A stretch of 64,000 nt of DNA from Ashinkailepas kermadecensis (GCA_034440615.1 JAOTOM010005152.1:588501-652500), one strand, 5' to 3'; positions 21,701 through 30,925 are shown, numbered from the stretch's first letter. A program made the numbers and translations. Notes: generated by a model from the letters alone, not told the origin.

Positions 21701-24700
21701 GTTTGCGCAAAAGTGCGTACGCGTAAATGTACGCAAGCGCAAAAGTACGTATGATTAAATGTATGTATGCATGCGCAGATGAACGTATGCGCAAATGAAT
21801 GCATGCACAAATGTACGTAAGTACAAATGCACGTAAGTGTACGTAAGCGCAAGTGTACGTAAGTACGTAAGCGCAAATGCACGTAAACGCAAAAGTACGC
21901 AAGCGCAATTGTACGCAAGAGCAAAAGTATGTAAACGCAAATGTACGTAAGCGCAAATGTACGTAAGCGCAAAAGTACGTAAGCGCAACAGTACGTGAAC
22001 GTAAAAGAATGCAAGATAAAATGTACGTATGAGCCAATGTACGTACATTTAGGCATACGTGCCTTTGCGTTTAAGCACATTTGGTTAGGTGCATACGCCA
22101 TAGGTACATTTGCTCTTACGTATATTTGCCATACGTAAATTTGCGTTTGCACTTACGTACAATTGCCAAACGTACATTTGCGCATACGTACATGTGCGCT
22201 TACGTACATTTGCGCTTACGTATTTCTGCGCATACGTACATTTGCGCTTACATACATTTGCGCATACGTACTTTTGCTCTTGCGTACTTTTGCGCTTACG
22301 TACTTTTGCGCATACGTACATTTGCGCATATGTCCTTTTGCGCTTACGTACATTTGCGCTTATGTAGATTTGCGTTTACGTACATTTGCGCATACGTCCT
22401 TTTGCGCATACGTGCATTTGCCATACGTACATTTGCACTTACGTACATTAGCCATACGTACATCTGCGCTTACGTACAATTGCCATACGCACATCTGCAC
22501 TTACGTACATTTGCGTGATTGATTGATTGATTGATTATTGGGGTTTTAGGGTGCGTCAACCCCAGTGGGTTATATTGCACCCAACGTACATTTGCGTACG
22601 TACATCTGCCTTACGTACATCTGCCTTACGTACATTTGCCTTACGTACATTTGTCCGGTTGCCCTACATGACACAACACGTTACCACACTACATGGTGCA
22701 ACAGAACACGACACAACACGATTCAAGACGTCACCACACAACATGACAACACGTCGCGACACAACACGATATGACACGTCACCACACATGACACAGCACG
22801 CCACTACACTGCATGACAACACGTCGCGACACAACACGATATGACACGTCACCAACACATGACACAGCACGCCACCACACTGCATGACAACACGTCACGA
22901 CACATTTTGTGTTGGAAGAAAGCTCATCACTGCACGCCAACGGGTGGGCACGGCACAGACAGCGCCTTGTGGGGGGGGCTTTAGGGCGCATCGACTATGT
23001 TGACCATATAGCGTTACTGCGCCTTGCTCGTCCATGACTCCCAGGTGACCTCAAGTTGAGTATGTTTTTGCTTAGACAACATTCCGACGCTGATAAAATT
23101 CCTTTTGTGTATGCATGAACCCAGATAGTCATGTAAAACAACCCTATGCACACAAGGGTGCGGTTCTGAAACGGCAGAGCAGTCCCCGAAGCCTTCGGCT
23201 CTGTCCCAAGGCCTAACACATACCCATGAGTATATTCCACAGCATTCGCTTCCTGCAATGCATCAACTGGCCCAGTCCGCAATGCATCAACTGGTCCGGT
23301 CCGCAATTTATAAACTGGTCCGGTCCGCAATTTATAAACTGGTCCGGTCTACAACGTATCAACTGGCCCAGTCCGCAATGCATCAACTGGTCCGGTCCGC
23401 AATGCATCAACTGGTCCTGTCTGCAATGCATCAATTGGTCCGGTCTGCAACGAATCAGCTGGCCCAGTCTGCAATGTCCATGGCATCACGAGAGGGCAAG
23501 ACCACCTGAGGCACGCGTGACAGCACGATAGGGCTCACTGCCACTGATATCGGTCACCAAGCCCAGCAAAACTCCAAAGTGTAGCAATACAGTCAACAGG
23601 GCCCAATGGGCTGCTGTATATTGCACACTGAAATACACTGATCAACTATGTAAACGAATCATGCACTCCTTCAGTACGTGTAAAAGTAAAACTTGTATTA
23701 TTTAGTTTTACTCAAATGCACACCCTTCATTAATTAGGCCTACTATAAATTATACATCTTATGATTTCATGAACTGGATGATTAAACACTCCAACTCCAA
23801 GACTGAAGAGTACAAAATCAATACTGGCCCGAGACGACCGTTCCCATGCGCCAAAAAGGCATGGAGCGATCGGTGACGACGCACCAATGGCGCCAACTAA
23901 TGGTCCTGGGACGGTGACAATGTACCAATGGCGCCAACTAATGCTCCTGGGACAGTGACGATGCAACAATGGCGCCAACTAATGCTCCTGGGACAGTGAC
24001 GATGCAACAATGGCGCCAACTAATGCTCCTGGGACAGTGACGATGCACCAATGGCGCCAACTAATGCTCCTGGGACGGTGACAATGTACCAATGGCGCCA
24101 ACTAATGCTCCTGGGACAGTGACGATGCAACAATGGCGCCAACTAATGCTCCTGGGACAGTGACGATGCAACAATGGCGCCAACTAATGCTCCTGGGACA
24201 GTGACGATGCAACAATGGCGCCAACTAATGCTCCTGGGACGGTGACGATGCACCAATGGCGCCAACTAATGCTCCTGGGACAGTGACGATGCACCAATGG
24301 CGCCAACTAATGTTCCTGGGACAGTGACGATGCAACAATGGCGCCAACTAATGCTCCTGGAACAGTGACGATGCACCAATGGCGCCAACTAATGCTCCTG
24401 GGACGGTGACGATGCACCAATGGCGCCAACTAATGCTCCTGGGACGGTGACAATGTACTAACAGCGCCAACTAATGCTCCTGGGACAGTGACGATGCACC
24501 AATGGCGCCAACTAATGCTCCTGGGACAGTGACGATGCACCAATGGCGCCAACTAATGCTCCTGGGACGGTGACAATGTACTAACGGCGCCAACTTATGC
24601 TTCTGAGTTGTCCATTCTGCATGAAGGAAGTGATCCAAATAACACTGGTAAAAAGTCTGGTAAAAAGTAAAAAGCACTGGTAAATAGCACTGGTAAACAT

Positions 24701-27700
24701 GATATGCCAAATGAAACAAAAACACCTGAACACCCCACCGGCGATCCAAATTGCAGTGATAAATGGAAATTATTGGGAAGGAAAAGCAATAAATGATGCG
24801 AACGAGAGGGATAAAGATACAAAAAAAAACAAGAACAAGAACAGACGGAAGACGGAATTATTACAGATGGAAAGTCAACACCACAGGCGAGGAAAACTGG
24901 CAACCGGCTAAAATCACTACCAAGGGAATGCACATGTAAGCATAGCACGGAGTGGGAACAAACACATCAGGGCACCTTATAATTGATGGTGATGATGCTC
25001 TGTGGCTTTGGGGGCGCAAGTTGCTGAAATAACATACGATTAAAACTAGAACACAATTACAGCGTGGTGAAGGTTAAGAAGCAATGGACCGTCAATACAG
25101 CGATCAAGCAAAACCGGAATAGCCAGAACACAATTTCTAAGCTTTGGTCACCTAAACATCTGCAGTTCGTTTGGTCGATCATCGAACGATGCGATGGTGC
25201 TTGCACACATATCTTTGTCAGACCAGCCGGTAGTGCCGTAGATGATCTATGCACGATGGCACCAGCATGCAAATGTATGTGGAATGTATGGTGTTCGTGT
25301 CGCCGACGGACGCCTAAAAGCTTCCACACATCACCCAGCAACTGACAATACTAGCCGTCGGCGACCTCAGCGATGAAAAGCTACCAGGAAGTGCCAACAC
25401 AGCCGACTATTTCCCAGCAGTCGCGGTGACGTACTTCTCAGAATTCCTCACTATAGCCCCAGAGCGCGCAGTCCATTCCGGCAATAATGCCAACACGCGC
25501 TGAAACTGACACAGCCAACAGGTCCCCGGCTGTGAGTTTTAAGCATAATCCTGCACTGACACGACTTCGGCTGGCATCGGGTGCTTCCGGTGCGAGATAC
25601 TGCCCCGCGGGAGGTCCTGGATATCCGGGCTGCCCGAGCTACATTCTGCTGTAATGGTCAAAGAATGGCGCACAGGTCACATACATATGTATGTATGTTC
25701 TATGTATGTTCTACCCTGATGCAAGACGAACATCAACTCAGGATTGATTTGCATCTTGCCCACATAGGACTTATGTCGAATTATGTGAACAGCAACTACA
25801 TAATGCAAGCAAGATGCAAACCAGAATGAATGAAACATGCCAAAAGAGACGAGAACACGATACGAAAAAGTGTCACAATGGGCAACATAACGATGACATC
25901 ATTGATAATTGTGTCGCCGGTGTAAATCACACGAGTGCGAATGATGACACAACTCACTCCACATACTGAGTGGTTCGGCTATCGAGAACAGTTCAGCGGA
26001 AAAAGAATGAACACCAGGACAGTCACACCCGATCCCAAACATATCTAACCAACCATCGTTGTTCTTCAATGGACAAAGGAACATGTGCCACATTAACAAT
26101 TCACATGCTAACCACCATCACAGCAATCTTCTCCAGCTTTAGCAAGCATAACAGAAAACGGAAAAGCGACACGTACTTCCATACCTGAGCAGACGTATGG
26201 TCTACTAGGTCATCTCGTCCAGCCACGAACGACTCCATCGAAAACATCCACTCTAAAGTCCGACAACAGACACTTCAACCAGAAACCAGACAACAGACAC
26301 TTCCGCGAAAACCCAGTCGACAGAACACGCGCCGTCGTGACATTCGCCAGCGGCCATGTAGGGGGGCACCGCGTCATGAGCGGCACGCCATTTCCTCAGA
26401 AGGTGGTGAACGGAGGATTCCAGGACAAATGTACGTAAGGACAAATGTAAGTATGGCAGATGTACGTAAGCGAAAATGTACGTAAGCAAATGTACGTAAG
26501 CAAATGTACGTAAGCAAATGTACGTAAGCGCAGATTTACGCATGACAATTGTACGTAAGCGCAGATGTACGTAAGCGCAAATGTACGTACCGCAAATGTA
26601 CGTACGGCAAATGTACGTAAGCGAAAATGTATGTATGCGCAAATGTACGTAACCGCAAATATACGTAAGCGGAAATGTACGTAAGCGCAAAAGTACGCAT
26701 GCGCAAAAGTGCGTATGCGCAAATGTACGCAAGCGCCAAAGTACGTATGCGCAAATGTACGTAAGCGCAAAAGTACGTATGATTAAATGTACGTCAGCAC
26801 AAATGTACGTATGCGCAAATGTATGTATCCACAAAAGTACGTAAGCGCAAATGTAGGTGAGCGCAAATGTACGTAAGCGCAAAAGTATGTAGGCGCAACT
26901 GTACGTAAGCGGTTGGTTGGTTATTGGTTTTACGACACATCGACCGTTGAGTCATGTAGCGTCGCCAATCTCTCACGCCGATTGGTCGCGGGCGAAGAGT
27001 AGCGACAGGTGAGACTCGAACCCACCACCTTTCGATTGTGAGACGAGCATCTTACCCCTAGACCACTCGTCCCCTGTACGTAAGCGCAAAAGTACGTAAG
27101 CGCAGATGTACGTAAGCGCAGATGTAGAAAGCGCATTTTTAAAAATGTGCGTAAGCGCAAATGTGCGTAAGCGCAAAAGTACATAAGCGCAAATGTACCT
27201 AAGCGCAACAGTACGTAAACATAAAAGAATGCAAGAGCAAATGTACGTATGAGCCAATGTACGTACATTTACGCATACGTGCCTTTGCGTTTAAGCACAT
27301 TTGGTTAGGTGCATATGCCATACGTACATTTGCCATACGTAAATTTGCGCTTAGGTAAATTTGGCATATGTACATCTGTGCTTACGTACATTTGCGCACA
27401 TGTACTGTTGTACATACGTACATTTGCGCTTACGTATTTTGTGCATACGTACATTTGCGCATATGTACATTTGCGCATGCGTACTTTTGCGCTTACGTAC
27501 ATTTGTGCTTACGTACCTTGTGTGCATACGTACATTTGCGCTTACATACATTAGCCATACGTGCATCTGCGCTTACGTACAATCGCCATACGTACATCTG
27601 CGCTTACGTACATTTGCTTACGTACATTTGCGTACGCACATCTGCCACACGCACATTTGCTTTACGCACATTTGTCCGGTTACCGCACGGAGCGCACAAA

Positions 27701-28985
27701 CGACCCGGCCGGTAGATGCGTCAATTGCCACATGGCAGACCAAATCGAACCCCCAATCTCACCTTGTTAAACTTGGCAAAGACGTACTCTTTGTCCTCGT
27801 CGACGACGCGCCGCCAGTGGCTCAGCACGGTGCCGTCAGCTCGCGCCGGGTTCACGAACGGCGTCCACTTCCATGGTCGCACGCGCCGCATGCCTAGCTT
27901 CGCCTTGGTCTGCTTGTAGCCCTTGTGCACTGCAGATGTGGGGAGTGGAGTGCAATGAGGTGGTGCATGCGCGGCAGATGCGCTGGCTGCTCACTATATG
28001 CCATGTGTTTGAATACAGGCTTGTCAAGGAAAAAAAACAACCAGCTGCAGCAGCTTAGCATTCAAAGCATTACGATGCAATTGCATCATCTAAAAACAAT
28101 GTGAGCAATATGCAATTCGGCGTTCAGTTCGTCTTCTTTTGCAATAGTCATGACTTAATCCCAGCTCTTTCACATAAGTGTACTGTAGTTTTGTACCAAA
28201 TCCATTACACTGCAAGTAGCAATTACAATTGGTTGGTTGGTTATTGGTTTTTACGACACCTCGACCGTTGAGTCATATAGCGTCGCCAATCTCTCACGCC
28301 GATTGGTCGCGGGCGAAGAGTAGCGACAGGTGAGACTCGAACCCACAACCTTTCGATTGTGAAACGAGCATGTTACCCCTAGACCACTCGTCCCCTAGCA
28401 ATTACAATTACAAGCATTACAAGTAAGTTAACATCACTTGTGATCACATGAGGCCTGGTGACACAGACAGTGAATGAACAGAATAGGGTTGACAGCTGTG
28501 CGTACACCAACATACAATTATCGGTCCAACTGGAACATAATGAAAAGAGTCATAGGTGGCATGGCGCACAGGTGCCTGCGCCCTTACACTCACAAACTCT
28601 TCCATTGAGCTCAGCTACCTACACAATGATATACACTCTCATGCAGCCCAAGCCACATGCTGGGGTGGCTCAGTTGGAGCAGCACCCTGGGCGCCAAATG
28701 ACCCTGTGGTCGGCGCACCCTTCAACCCAAATAATAACTCAATCGGAGCAGCACGTCGAGACGGTGAGCGCCGGCCGCCTCACCATCCTCGACGGGGTAG
28801 AGTGGCGGCGGGTCCTTGCTGTCGTTGTACAGCAGGCCGTACAGCTCGCGGCACATGCCCTCCGGCCGCTTGCCCGGGCCGCGCGGACCGGGCTTCTTGC
28901 GCGGCGGTCCGATGATGCGCTCCTTGTTGATCTCCGGAGCCGTGGAGCCCCGCTCCACCTCCAGAATGTCCAGCACGTCCGACAT
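10722..28985 (-). CDS. DMAP1: DNA methyltransferase 1-associated protein 1 (DMAP1), complete, 10 coding exons
   Basis: The homologue of human DMAP1 and yeast Swc4/Eaf2 is a nuclear subunit shared by the NuA4/TIP60 acetyltransferase and the SWR1/SRCAP H2A.Z-exchange complexes. Exons: 28985-28784, 27929-27763, 21078-20963, 19650-19548, 16946-16836, 16433-16230, 15063-14913, 13164-13010, 11614-11510, 10784-10722. They sum to 1377 nt, 458 residues plus TGA; human has 467. Landmarks: MSDVLDILE start; KRPEGMCRELYGLLY (40-54); VRPWKWTPFVNPAR (about 85-98); a SANT/Myb-type region (about 140-190: WSKAETEHLFELCRRFDLR, SVEDLKSRYYNIC); HERKRKQQLKKLF; LVELRKIESRKREREKKTQD; LRSQRMKLPASIGQKK; EELSGQFNELRSDMLLLYELK; basic C-terminus. 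All ten splice junctions are GT-AG and phase-consistent. The gene spans 18 kb because of repeat-filled introns. Confidence 0.97.
11425..11478 (-). mobile_element. SINE 3' tail fragment
   Basis: GGGTTTTAGGGACGC and ATCATTAGCGCCCAT match the shared SINE tail, though the outer stem is imperfect. It lies in DMAP1 intron 9. Confidence 0.6.
11510..11614 (-). CDS. DMAP1: DMAP1 exon 9
   Basis: It has 105 nt (35 codons), phase 0, acceptor GACTC reading after CCTCAG and donor ACG|GTACGT. It encodes TLEIPAAITPSGLDINRPKT then ISEVLDIHGGQGTPT, corresponding to the variable C-terminal region of DMAP1 ending in the conserved TP before the basic tail. Confidence 0.88.
11666..12470. repeat. 35-bp minisatellite, about 22 units, in DMAP1 intron 8
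   Basis: Units contain GAGGGTGTGGTGGTGTCGGG then GACAGG, and end either ATTAGTACC or AGCGGCACC/AGCGGTACC. The two variants are interspersed and partly alternate. The array stops about 50 nt from the exon 9 acceptor. Its plus-strand reading frames are artefacts. Confidence 0.95.
12723..12782. repeat. CATA / CA microsatellite
   Basis: About ten CATA units are followed by about eight CA units, within DMAP1 intron 8. Confidence 0.95.
13010..13164 (-). CDS. DMAP1: DMAP1 exon 8
   Basis: It has 155 nt, acceptor CCCGACAG and donor AAG|GTGAGG. It encodes ETNPMPTEELSGQFNELRSD then MLLLYELKMALSSCEFELQT, ending HQYEALAPGK, nearly colinear with human PTEELVHMFNELRSDLVLLYE. Confidence 0.97.
13165..14912. 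other. DMAP1 intron 7
   Basis: 13165-13520 is rich in GGTCA/GGTCAGG strings (GGTCAGATCGGGTCAGGTC and others). 13520-14080 contains nothing recognised. A direct duplication of about 70 bp spans 14088-14225 (unit starting CGTGGTGAGACCGTCCCAG). The segment near exon 7 has two CATAGCGCCGACCGACACA-type copies (about 14785-14850). Confidence 0.7.
14088..14225. repeat. Direct duplication of about 70 bp
   Basis: Two adjacent copies of a segment starting CGTGGTGAGACCGTCCCAG and ending CACCACCCGCATACACG are almost identical, so the duplication is young. Confidence 0.92.
14913..15063 (-). CDS. DMAP1: DMAP1 exon 7
   Basis: It has 151 nt, acceptor GGCCGCAG (a second CAG 3 nt on gives a NAGNAG site, adding or dropping one Gln) and donor ATCG|GTGAGG. 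It encodes IKFPDVRSSGVSLRSQRMKL then PASIGQKKAKAIEQLVLELG. Confidence 0.95.
15080..15440. repeat. GGTCACAGGTCGGA tandem array in DMAP1 intron 6
   Basis: Repeated blocks of ACACCGGCCGACAGGGGTCA and CAGGTCGGAACATAGACGCG occur with indels, with a period of about 57 nt and shorter fragments. The array begins about 20 nt beyond the exon 7 acceptor. Confidence 0.9.
15545..15715. repeat. GA-rich simple repeat
   Basis: Imperfect GA/GACA/GATA repeats in DMAP1 intron 6. A minus-strand ORF here encodes only Leu/Ser runs. Confidence 0.9.
15925..16055. mobile_element. Dispersed repeat R, copy 1
   Basis: Contains GGCGCCCCTTCAAGAAGG, then TTCTTTTTCCGACCAAA and CTTTCAGAGAAGGCGTCCC. A clearly related copy lies inverted at about 58690-58870 and a more diverged one at 59170-59290. 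It is probably an unclassified transposable element. Confidence 0.6.
16230..16433 (-). CDS. DMAP1: DMAP1 exon 6 (charged coiled-coil-like helix)
   Basis: It has 204 nt (68 codons), phase 0, acceptor TGTGCGACAG and donor GCG|GTAGGT. It encodes IEEEQHLLVELRKIESRKRE then REKKTQDLQKLINSADTEHR, then a basic linker. The family counterpart is EEEYLLQELRKIEARKKERE. Just past the donor a 40-nt segment is duplicated (16135-16215). Confidence 0.95.
16836..16946 (-). CDS. DMAP1: DMAP1 exon 5
   Basis: It has 111 nt (37 codons), phase 0 on both sides, acceptor CAATTTTCAG and donor CAG|GTAAAA. It encodes LRADPSAPSPKEFVYDAAHE then RKRKQQLKKLFTRSPKQ. Confidence 0.95.
17050..17450. repeat. 30-bp minisatellite, 13 units, DMAP1 intron 4
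   Basis: Units contain GCGGGACCACGACATTCGTC followed by AGCGGAGCTG, with C/T variation at CCACG/CCGCG/CCATG. It is about 108 nt from the exon 5 acceptor. A 30-bp period gives open frames on both strands encoding ten-residue repeats such as GGTTTFVSGA. These are not considered real. Confidence 0.96.
17505..17660. repeat. About 55-bp tandem repeat, three units
   Basis: The unit contains CAGGACTGGAGTGGCACCAC and ATGCTACAGGG. It adjoins the 30-bp array but is unrelated to it in sequence. Confidence 0.9.
17902..18088. repeat. 100-bp direct duplication
   Basis: Two copies start with CAGGCTTAATGCTGACTATCG/CAGGCTTAACGC, exactly 100 nt apart. Each contains CTTATTTCAGTCACAGGC, a good 3' splice-site-like string on the plus strand, but the gene is on the minus strand. 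The following region 18090-18890 contains nothing recognised. Confidence 0.9.
18898..18992. repeat. 26-bp tandem repeat, three to four units
   Basis: Units resemble GCAGCTAAGCATCGGACGGG followed by CAGC. DMAP1 intron 4. Confidence 0.85.
19548..19650 (-). CDS. DMAP1: DMAP1 exon 4 (second half of SANT region)
   Basis: It has 103 nt, acceptor GGCCGACAG and donor AAG|GTGAGC. It encodes FVVMQDRWDRSKFSDRSVED then LKSRYYNICNTLVK, matching human FVVIHDRYD through RYYHICAKL. Confidence 0.96.
19752..19845 (-). mobile_element. 5'-truncated SINE with perfect 16-bp TSD
   Basis: The 94-bp insert has the tail hairpin GGGGCGCATCGACTG and GTCATATAGCGCCC. It is flanked by GATTAGATGGTGTTAG at 19736-19751 and 19846-19861. 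It is 100 nt from DMAP1 exon 4, in intron 3. Confidence 0.92.
20215..20270 (-). mobile_element. SINE tail fragment
   Basis: TTGGTTGGTTATTTTGACTT then CAGGGCGCATCAACTGCG and GGTCATACAGTGCAC: a degraded copy of the shared tail in DMAP1 intron 3. Confidence 0.7.
20635..20785. repeat. About 55-60-bp tandem repeat, three units, DMAP1 intron 3
   Basis: GAGCCGTTCAGAATCGACAA followed by TGCGTGACTCTCACCTAC recurs at about 20640, 20698 and 20752. A run of 12 G follows at 20900-20911, about 50 nt from the exon 3 donor. Confidence 0.9.
20963..21078 (-). CDS. DMAP1: DMAP1 exon 3 (first half of SANT region)
   Basis: It has 116 nt, acceptor CTGCCGCAG and donor CTCAG|GTCGGT. It encodes KVDVVSFTDLQYQRHLQADG then WSKAETEHLFELCRRFDL. 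Satellite-like ACACGATA repeats begin about 20 nt beyond its acceptor. Confidence 0.96.
21090..21340. repeat. ACACGATATGACAC-type satellite, left block
   Basis: Degenerate tandem strings such as ACACAATACGACACGATATG and CACGTCACCAAACTACATG. The same satellite reappears at 22665-22905, on the other side of inverted array 1, suggesting that the array interrupted it. Confidence 0.85.
21345..22663. mobile_element. Foldback-like inverted array, copy 1 (DMAP1 intron 2)
   Basis: The left arm, to about 22030, is built of 14-18-bp repeats of ACGTAAGCGCAAATGT. After a short centre (GAGCCAATGTACGTACATTT, then TGCGTTTAAGCACATTTGG), the right arm to about 22660 is the reverse complement, ACATTTGCGCTTACGT, again repeated many times. 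The right end is ACATTTGTCCGGTTGCC. This resembles Foldback/Galileo-type elements, whose long inverted termini consist of short tandem repeats. No transposase is visible. A candidate 9-bp duplication, CTACATGAC, is at 21338-21346 and 22664-22672, but the satellite background makes it ambiguous. A SINE tail is inserted at 22535-22585. Confidence 0.75.
22535..22585 (-). mobile_element. SINE tail with fully compensated hairpin
   Basis: The stem GGGTGC (22549-22554) pairs with GCACCC (22577-22582), and the inner AACCC pairs with GGGTT. Relative to the common GGGCGC/GCGCCC form both sides of the stem have changed together. Confidence 0.8.
22665..22905. repeat. ACACGATATGACACGTCACC satellite, right block
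   Basis: About 65-68-bp units containing CATGACAACACGTCGCGACA and CACGATATGACACGTCACC occur three times with high identity. Related to the block at 21090-21340. Confidence 0.9.
22978..23022 (-). mobile_element. SINE tail fragment
   Basis: GCTTTAGGGCGCATCGAC and GACCATATAGCGTTACTG. GCGCCTTG occurs on both sides, a weak TSD candidate. The remainder to 23250 has nothing recognised. Confidence 0.65.
23256..23478. repeat. 24-bp minisatellite, about nine units
   Basis: Units of GCATCAACTGGTCCGGTCCG plus CAAT, with variants GGCCCAG and TTTATAAAC. DMAP1 intron 2. The 24-bp period keeps several frames open. Confidence 0.95.
23870..24607. repeat. 41-bp minisatellite, about 18 units
   Basis: Units contain GGCGCCAACTAATGCTCCTG and GGACAGTGACGATGCACCAA. 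Variants GATGCAACAATGG, GATGCACCAATGG and CAATGTACTAACGG are clustered, indicating unequal exchange. DMAP1 intron 2. 24610-26415 has nothing recognised apart from a short TATG repeat near 25680. Confidence 0.96.
26417..27688. mobile_element. Foldback-like inverted array, copy 2 (DMAP1 intron 2)
   Basis: Same architecture as the copy at 21345-22663: left arm of ACGTAAGCGCAAATGT repeats starting GGACAAATGTACGTAAGG, nearly identical centre at about 27240-27320 (GAGCCAATGTACGTACATTT; TTTGCGTTTAAGCACATTTG), and right arm of ACATTTGCGCTTACGT repeats ending ACATTTGTCCGGTTACC. The left end GGACAAATGT is the complement of the right end ACATTTGTCC. It ends 75 nt before DMAP1 exon 2. A complete SINE sits inside the left arm (26911-27074). 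Confidence 0.78.
26911..27074 (-). mobile_element. tRNA-derived SINE, full length, inside inverted array 2
   Basis: Minus orientation. The head (right side) carries A-box-like TGGTCTAGGGG and B-box-like GGTTCGAGTCT. The body reads CGCGACCAATCGGCGTGAGA, and the tail is GTAAAACCAATAACCAACC. It is flanked by TGTACGTAAGC (26900-26910 and 27075-27085), although this is also the array unit. It is younger than the array it interrupts. Confidence 0.9.
27763..27929 (-). CDS. DMAP1: DMAP1 exon 2
   Basis: It has 167 nt, acceptor ATCTGCAG and donor AAG|GTGAGA. It encodes HKGYKQTKAKLGMRRVRPWK, TPFVNPARADGT, HWRRVVDEDKEYVFAKFNK, closely matching human GYRTVKAKLG through FARFNK. Confidence 0.96.
28231..28395 (-). 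mobile_element. tRNA-derived SINE, full length, perfect 14-bp TSD
   Basis: The 165-bp element is flanked by TAGCAATTACAATT at 28217-28230 and 28396-28409. It has the same Val-tRNA-like head and body as the copy at 50506-50670. It lies in DMAP1 intron 1. The rest of intron 1 shows nothing recognised. Confidence 0.96.
28784..28985 (-). CDS. DMAP1: DMAP1 exon 1 (start codon)
   Basis: ATG is at 28985-28983. It has 67 codons plus 1 nt, and the donor is GGATG|GTGAGG. It encodes MSDVLDILEVERGS through KRPEGMCRELYGLLYNDSKD to LYPVED. This ATG matches the family start. A good acceptor (GTGTTGCAG) ends at 29036, so the exon may begin at 29035 with a spliced 5' leader upstream. Confidence 0.95.
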
Positions 28986-29039
28986 GCTGGCGGCGCGGCC
29001 GGCGAGCACGAGCCGGCCTCAGCTGCTGCTGTCCACTGC

Positions 29040-30689
29040 AACACCACACGGCCGTCAACAGTTCCAGGCCTCTGCTCATTGATGTTGGGCTGGCATGCAA
29101 GATAAGGGACGGGCAGCTTCCATAATGCAGAACCCTGAGATGCTGTGATGACAAATGGACGTGTACATGTAGGGAATTTATACTCCTGATGCAGCACCAG
29201 AATGAACAGTGGAGCATCAATAATTTGAACATGAGTGATGAACAGATGAACTGTTGTGCAAATTAACAGCATGTCAGTAATGTCTAACAGTGGTAAGAGC
29301 CAGGAGCCTACTGCATTGCACATCCAGACTTATTACTTGGTTGTCAATCATAATCTAAATACATTGCTCTATTCACACAGAACAAAATATGTTTTGAGGC
29401 ATGATACCTTGGCATGAGCAATCATCAACCAGATTTCCCAGCACCACCTCTGCCACCCATAGAGAAGGTGCAACTAACCATTCAGATCAGTAAAGATTGA
29501 GTCATATGCGTCCTGTGAGGATGGCAGTGTGTCAAAATTCAGAAATTTGTGTTAAATACAGCACAAAACAGAACAATTATTTATGCCTGAAGTGTTTTTT
29601 TTTCACCCTTCCATGTGTGTATATCAGTGTACCTAAGAAATAGGTACCTGCTAATAAAACAGCTGGCATGAATGACTCAACTTTTACTTATAGACTGTGA
29701 AGTAATGCCGAGTCATATTCAGTCCTTGAATTATGCTGTACAGTTGCATACAAGATGCACATGCACCATGTAACATCCTAATTTCATCTTTTATCACACA
29801 ATTTGAGGCTGTTTATGTACATCTGATGCTCAAGTGAAACTAAATTTTGACACGGTGAAGACAGATGATTTGATATCTGAAAGCAACCTGTTAGTTAGTT
29901 TTTTGGCTTTAGGGTGCTTCGACCAGTGAAAGCAACCTGCTTTCAGTTTATATACTGAGCTCTACAGAATCTTTTACTAGGCTCTAATGCATAAATACAT
30001 GCCACAAGTTCACACTTTGGGGCAAAATCTAGAAAGCTAATAATTATATTCTTGTGATTTATGAAGGCAACTATATATCAGTATTGACATATCTTGCAGA
30101 TGAACATTTGCACTCCTTTGCTTACAATAATATTTGCCTGGGTAGCAGAAAGAGGCTATACATTTTAAATATTGCCCTAGAGTGCAGGCACACCCCCATG
30201 GCAAACAGGACTGAACACAATGGTTTCCATTTCAAATAAATGTTTTTATTTTTTCAACAGTAGAGCTCCTTAGCAAAATTGCAGTTGTTCTGGATGAGGG
30301 AAATAGCATGCAATTACAGGCAATCACAAGGTTCAACACAACCTTTTCCCACTGGCCAATAATTCCAAACATGTGTTTTGAATGATTCTGCTGTATATAG
30401 GTAAAATGGTAAAATGACTGCCATTTCACAGATGAAGTATTTCAACTTGAATCTCTGGTATCTAAAAAGGCTTCATTTCCCAAAGAAATGAACATGAAAT
30501 TAATTCAAATGACATCAGAACACCACCACCAGAAAACATATTTTATACCACAAATTTGGCTACAGGGTTCTTATGCATACCTATTTACCTTTTTTTTAAA
30601 GAAAGAAGCAAAAAAATTGGTTGGGTATGCTTGGTTTGGTTTAGGTTAGGTTTTTGGGCCTTATTGTGCTTTAAGGTATTTACAAAACA
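29040..30689. other. Intergenic, upstream of DMAP1
   Basis: The DMAP1 promoter and any leader exon should be here, but no clear TATA box or CpG-rich core was identified. Composition becomes AT-rich from about 29.3 kb. The only recognised element is a 36-bp SINE tail at 29891-29926. Confidence 0.5.
29891..29926 (-). mobile_element. Ultra-short (36 bp) SINE tail with 13-bp TSD
   Basis: TTAGTTAGTTTTTTGGCTTT then AGGGTGCTTCGACCAG. It is flanked by TGAAAGCAACCTG at 29878-29890 and 29927-29939. Only the very 3' end of the SINE was inserted. Confidence 0.85.
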
Positions 30690-30925
30690 AATTTTACCTA
30701 CATTTTTCCTCCATAAACAGCATGCAATCCACTTGTATTTAGGGAGATCAGGGGAATAGGGCTGGATAGCTAGGGTAGATAGGCATATATATGTGTGTGG
30801 GATGTTGGTGCATGGTTTCTTTAGGTTGTGGTGATGGTTTGGGTGGGTTTTTACCAAGCCTATGGTATATTCAATTTACAGACTTAACTGGATGGGCCCT
30901 TGTGTCTAAACTCTTTATGACTTTA
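30690..30925 (+). mobile_element. LINE family A, 3' fragment
   Basis: Reverse complement of the 3' region found at 31200-31500 and 56460-56700: shared strings include AAGGGCCCATCCAGTTAAGT, CACCAACATCCCACA and GCCTATCTACCCTAGC, read on the minus strand. It ends toward a repeated ACTTTATGACTTTATGAC. It is inverted relative to the neighbouring copy. Confidence 0.8.

Noticed and set aside
21538..22518. Hydrophobic repeat ORFs (CAYVHLRLRTFA type) across the inverted arrays
   Set aside because: They are translations of 16-18-bp repeats and occur symmetrically on both strands in the two arms.
20728..22885. Repeated short motifs suggesting a CRISPR array
   Set aside because: Units are contiguous or imperfect with no regular unique spacers, and the genome is eukaryotic.
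26985..27074. Possible tRNA genes at SINE heads (also 28330-28395, 41756-41830, 50506-50580)
   Set aside because: A and B boxes are present, but the acceptor stems do not close, and each is joined to the common SINE body with target-site duplications, so they are SINE heads and not functional tRNAs.
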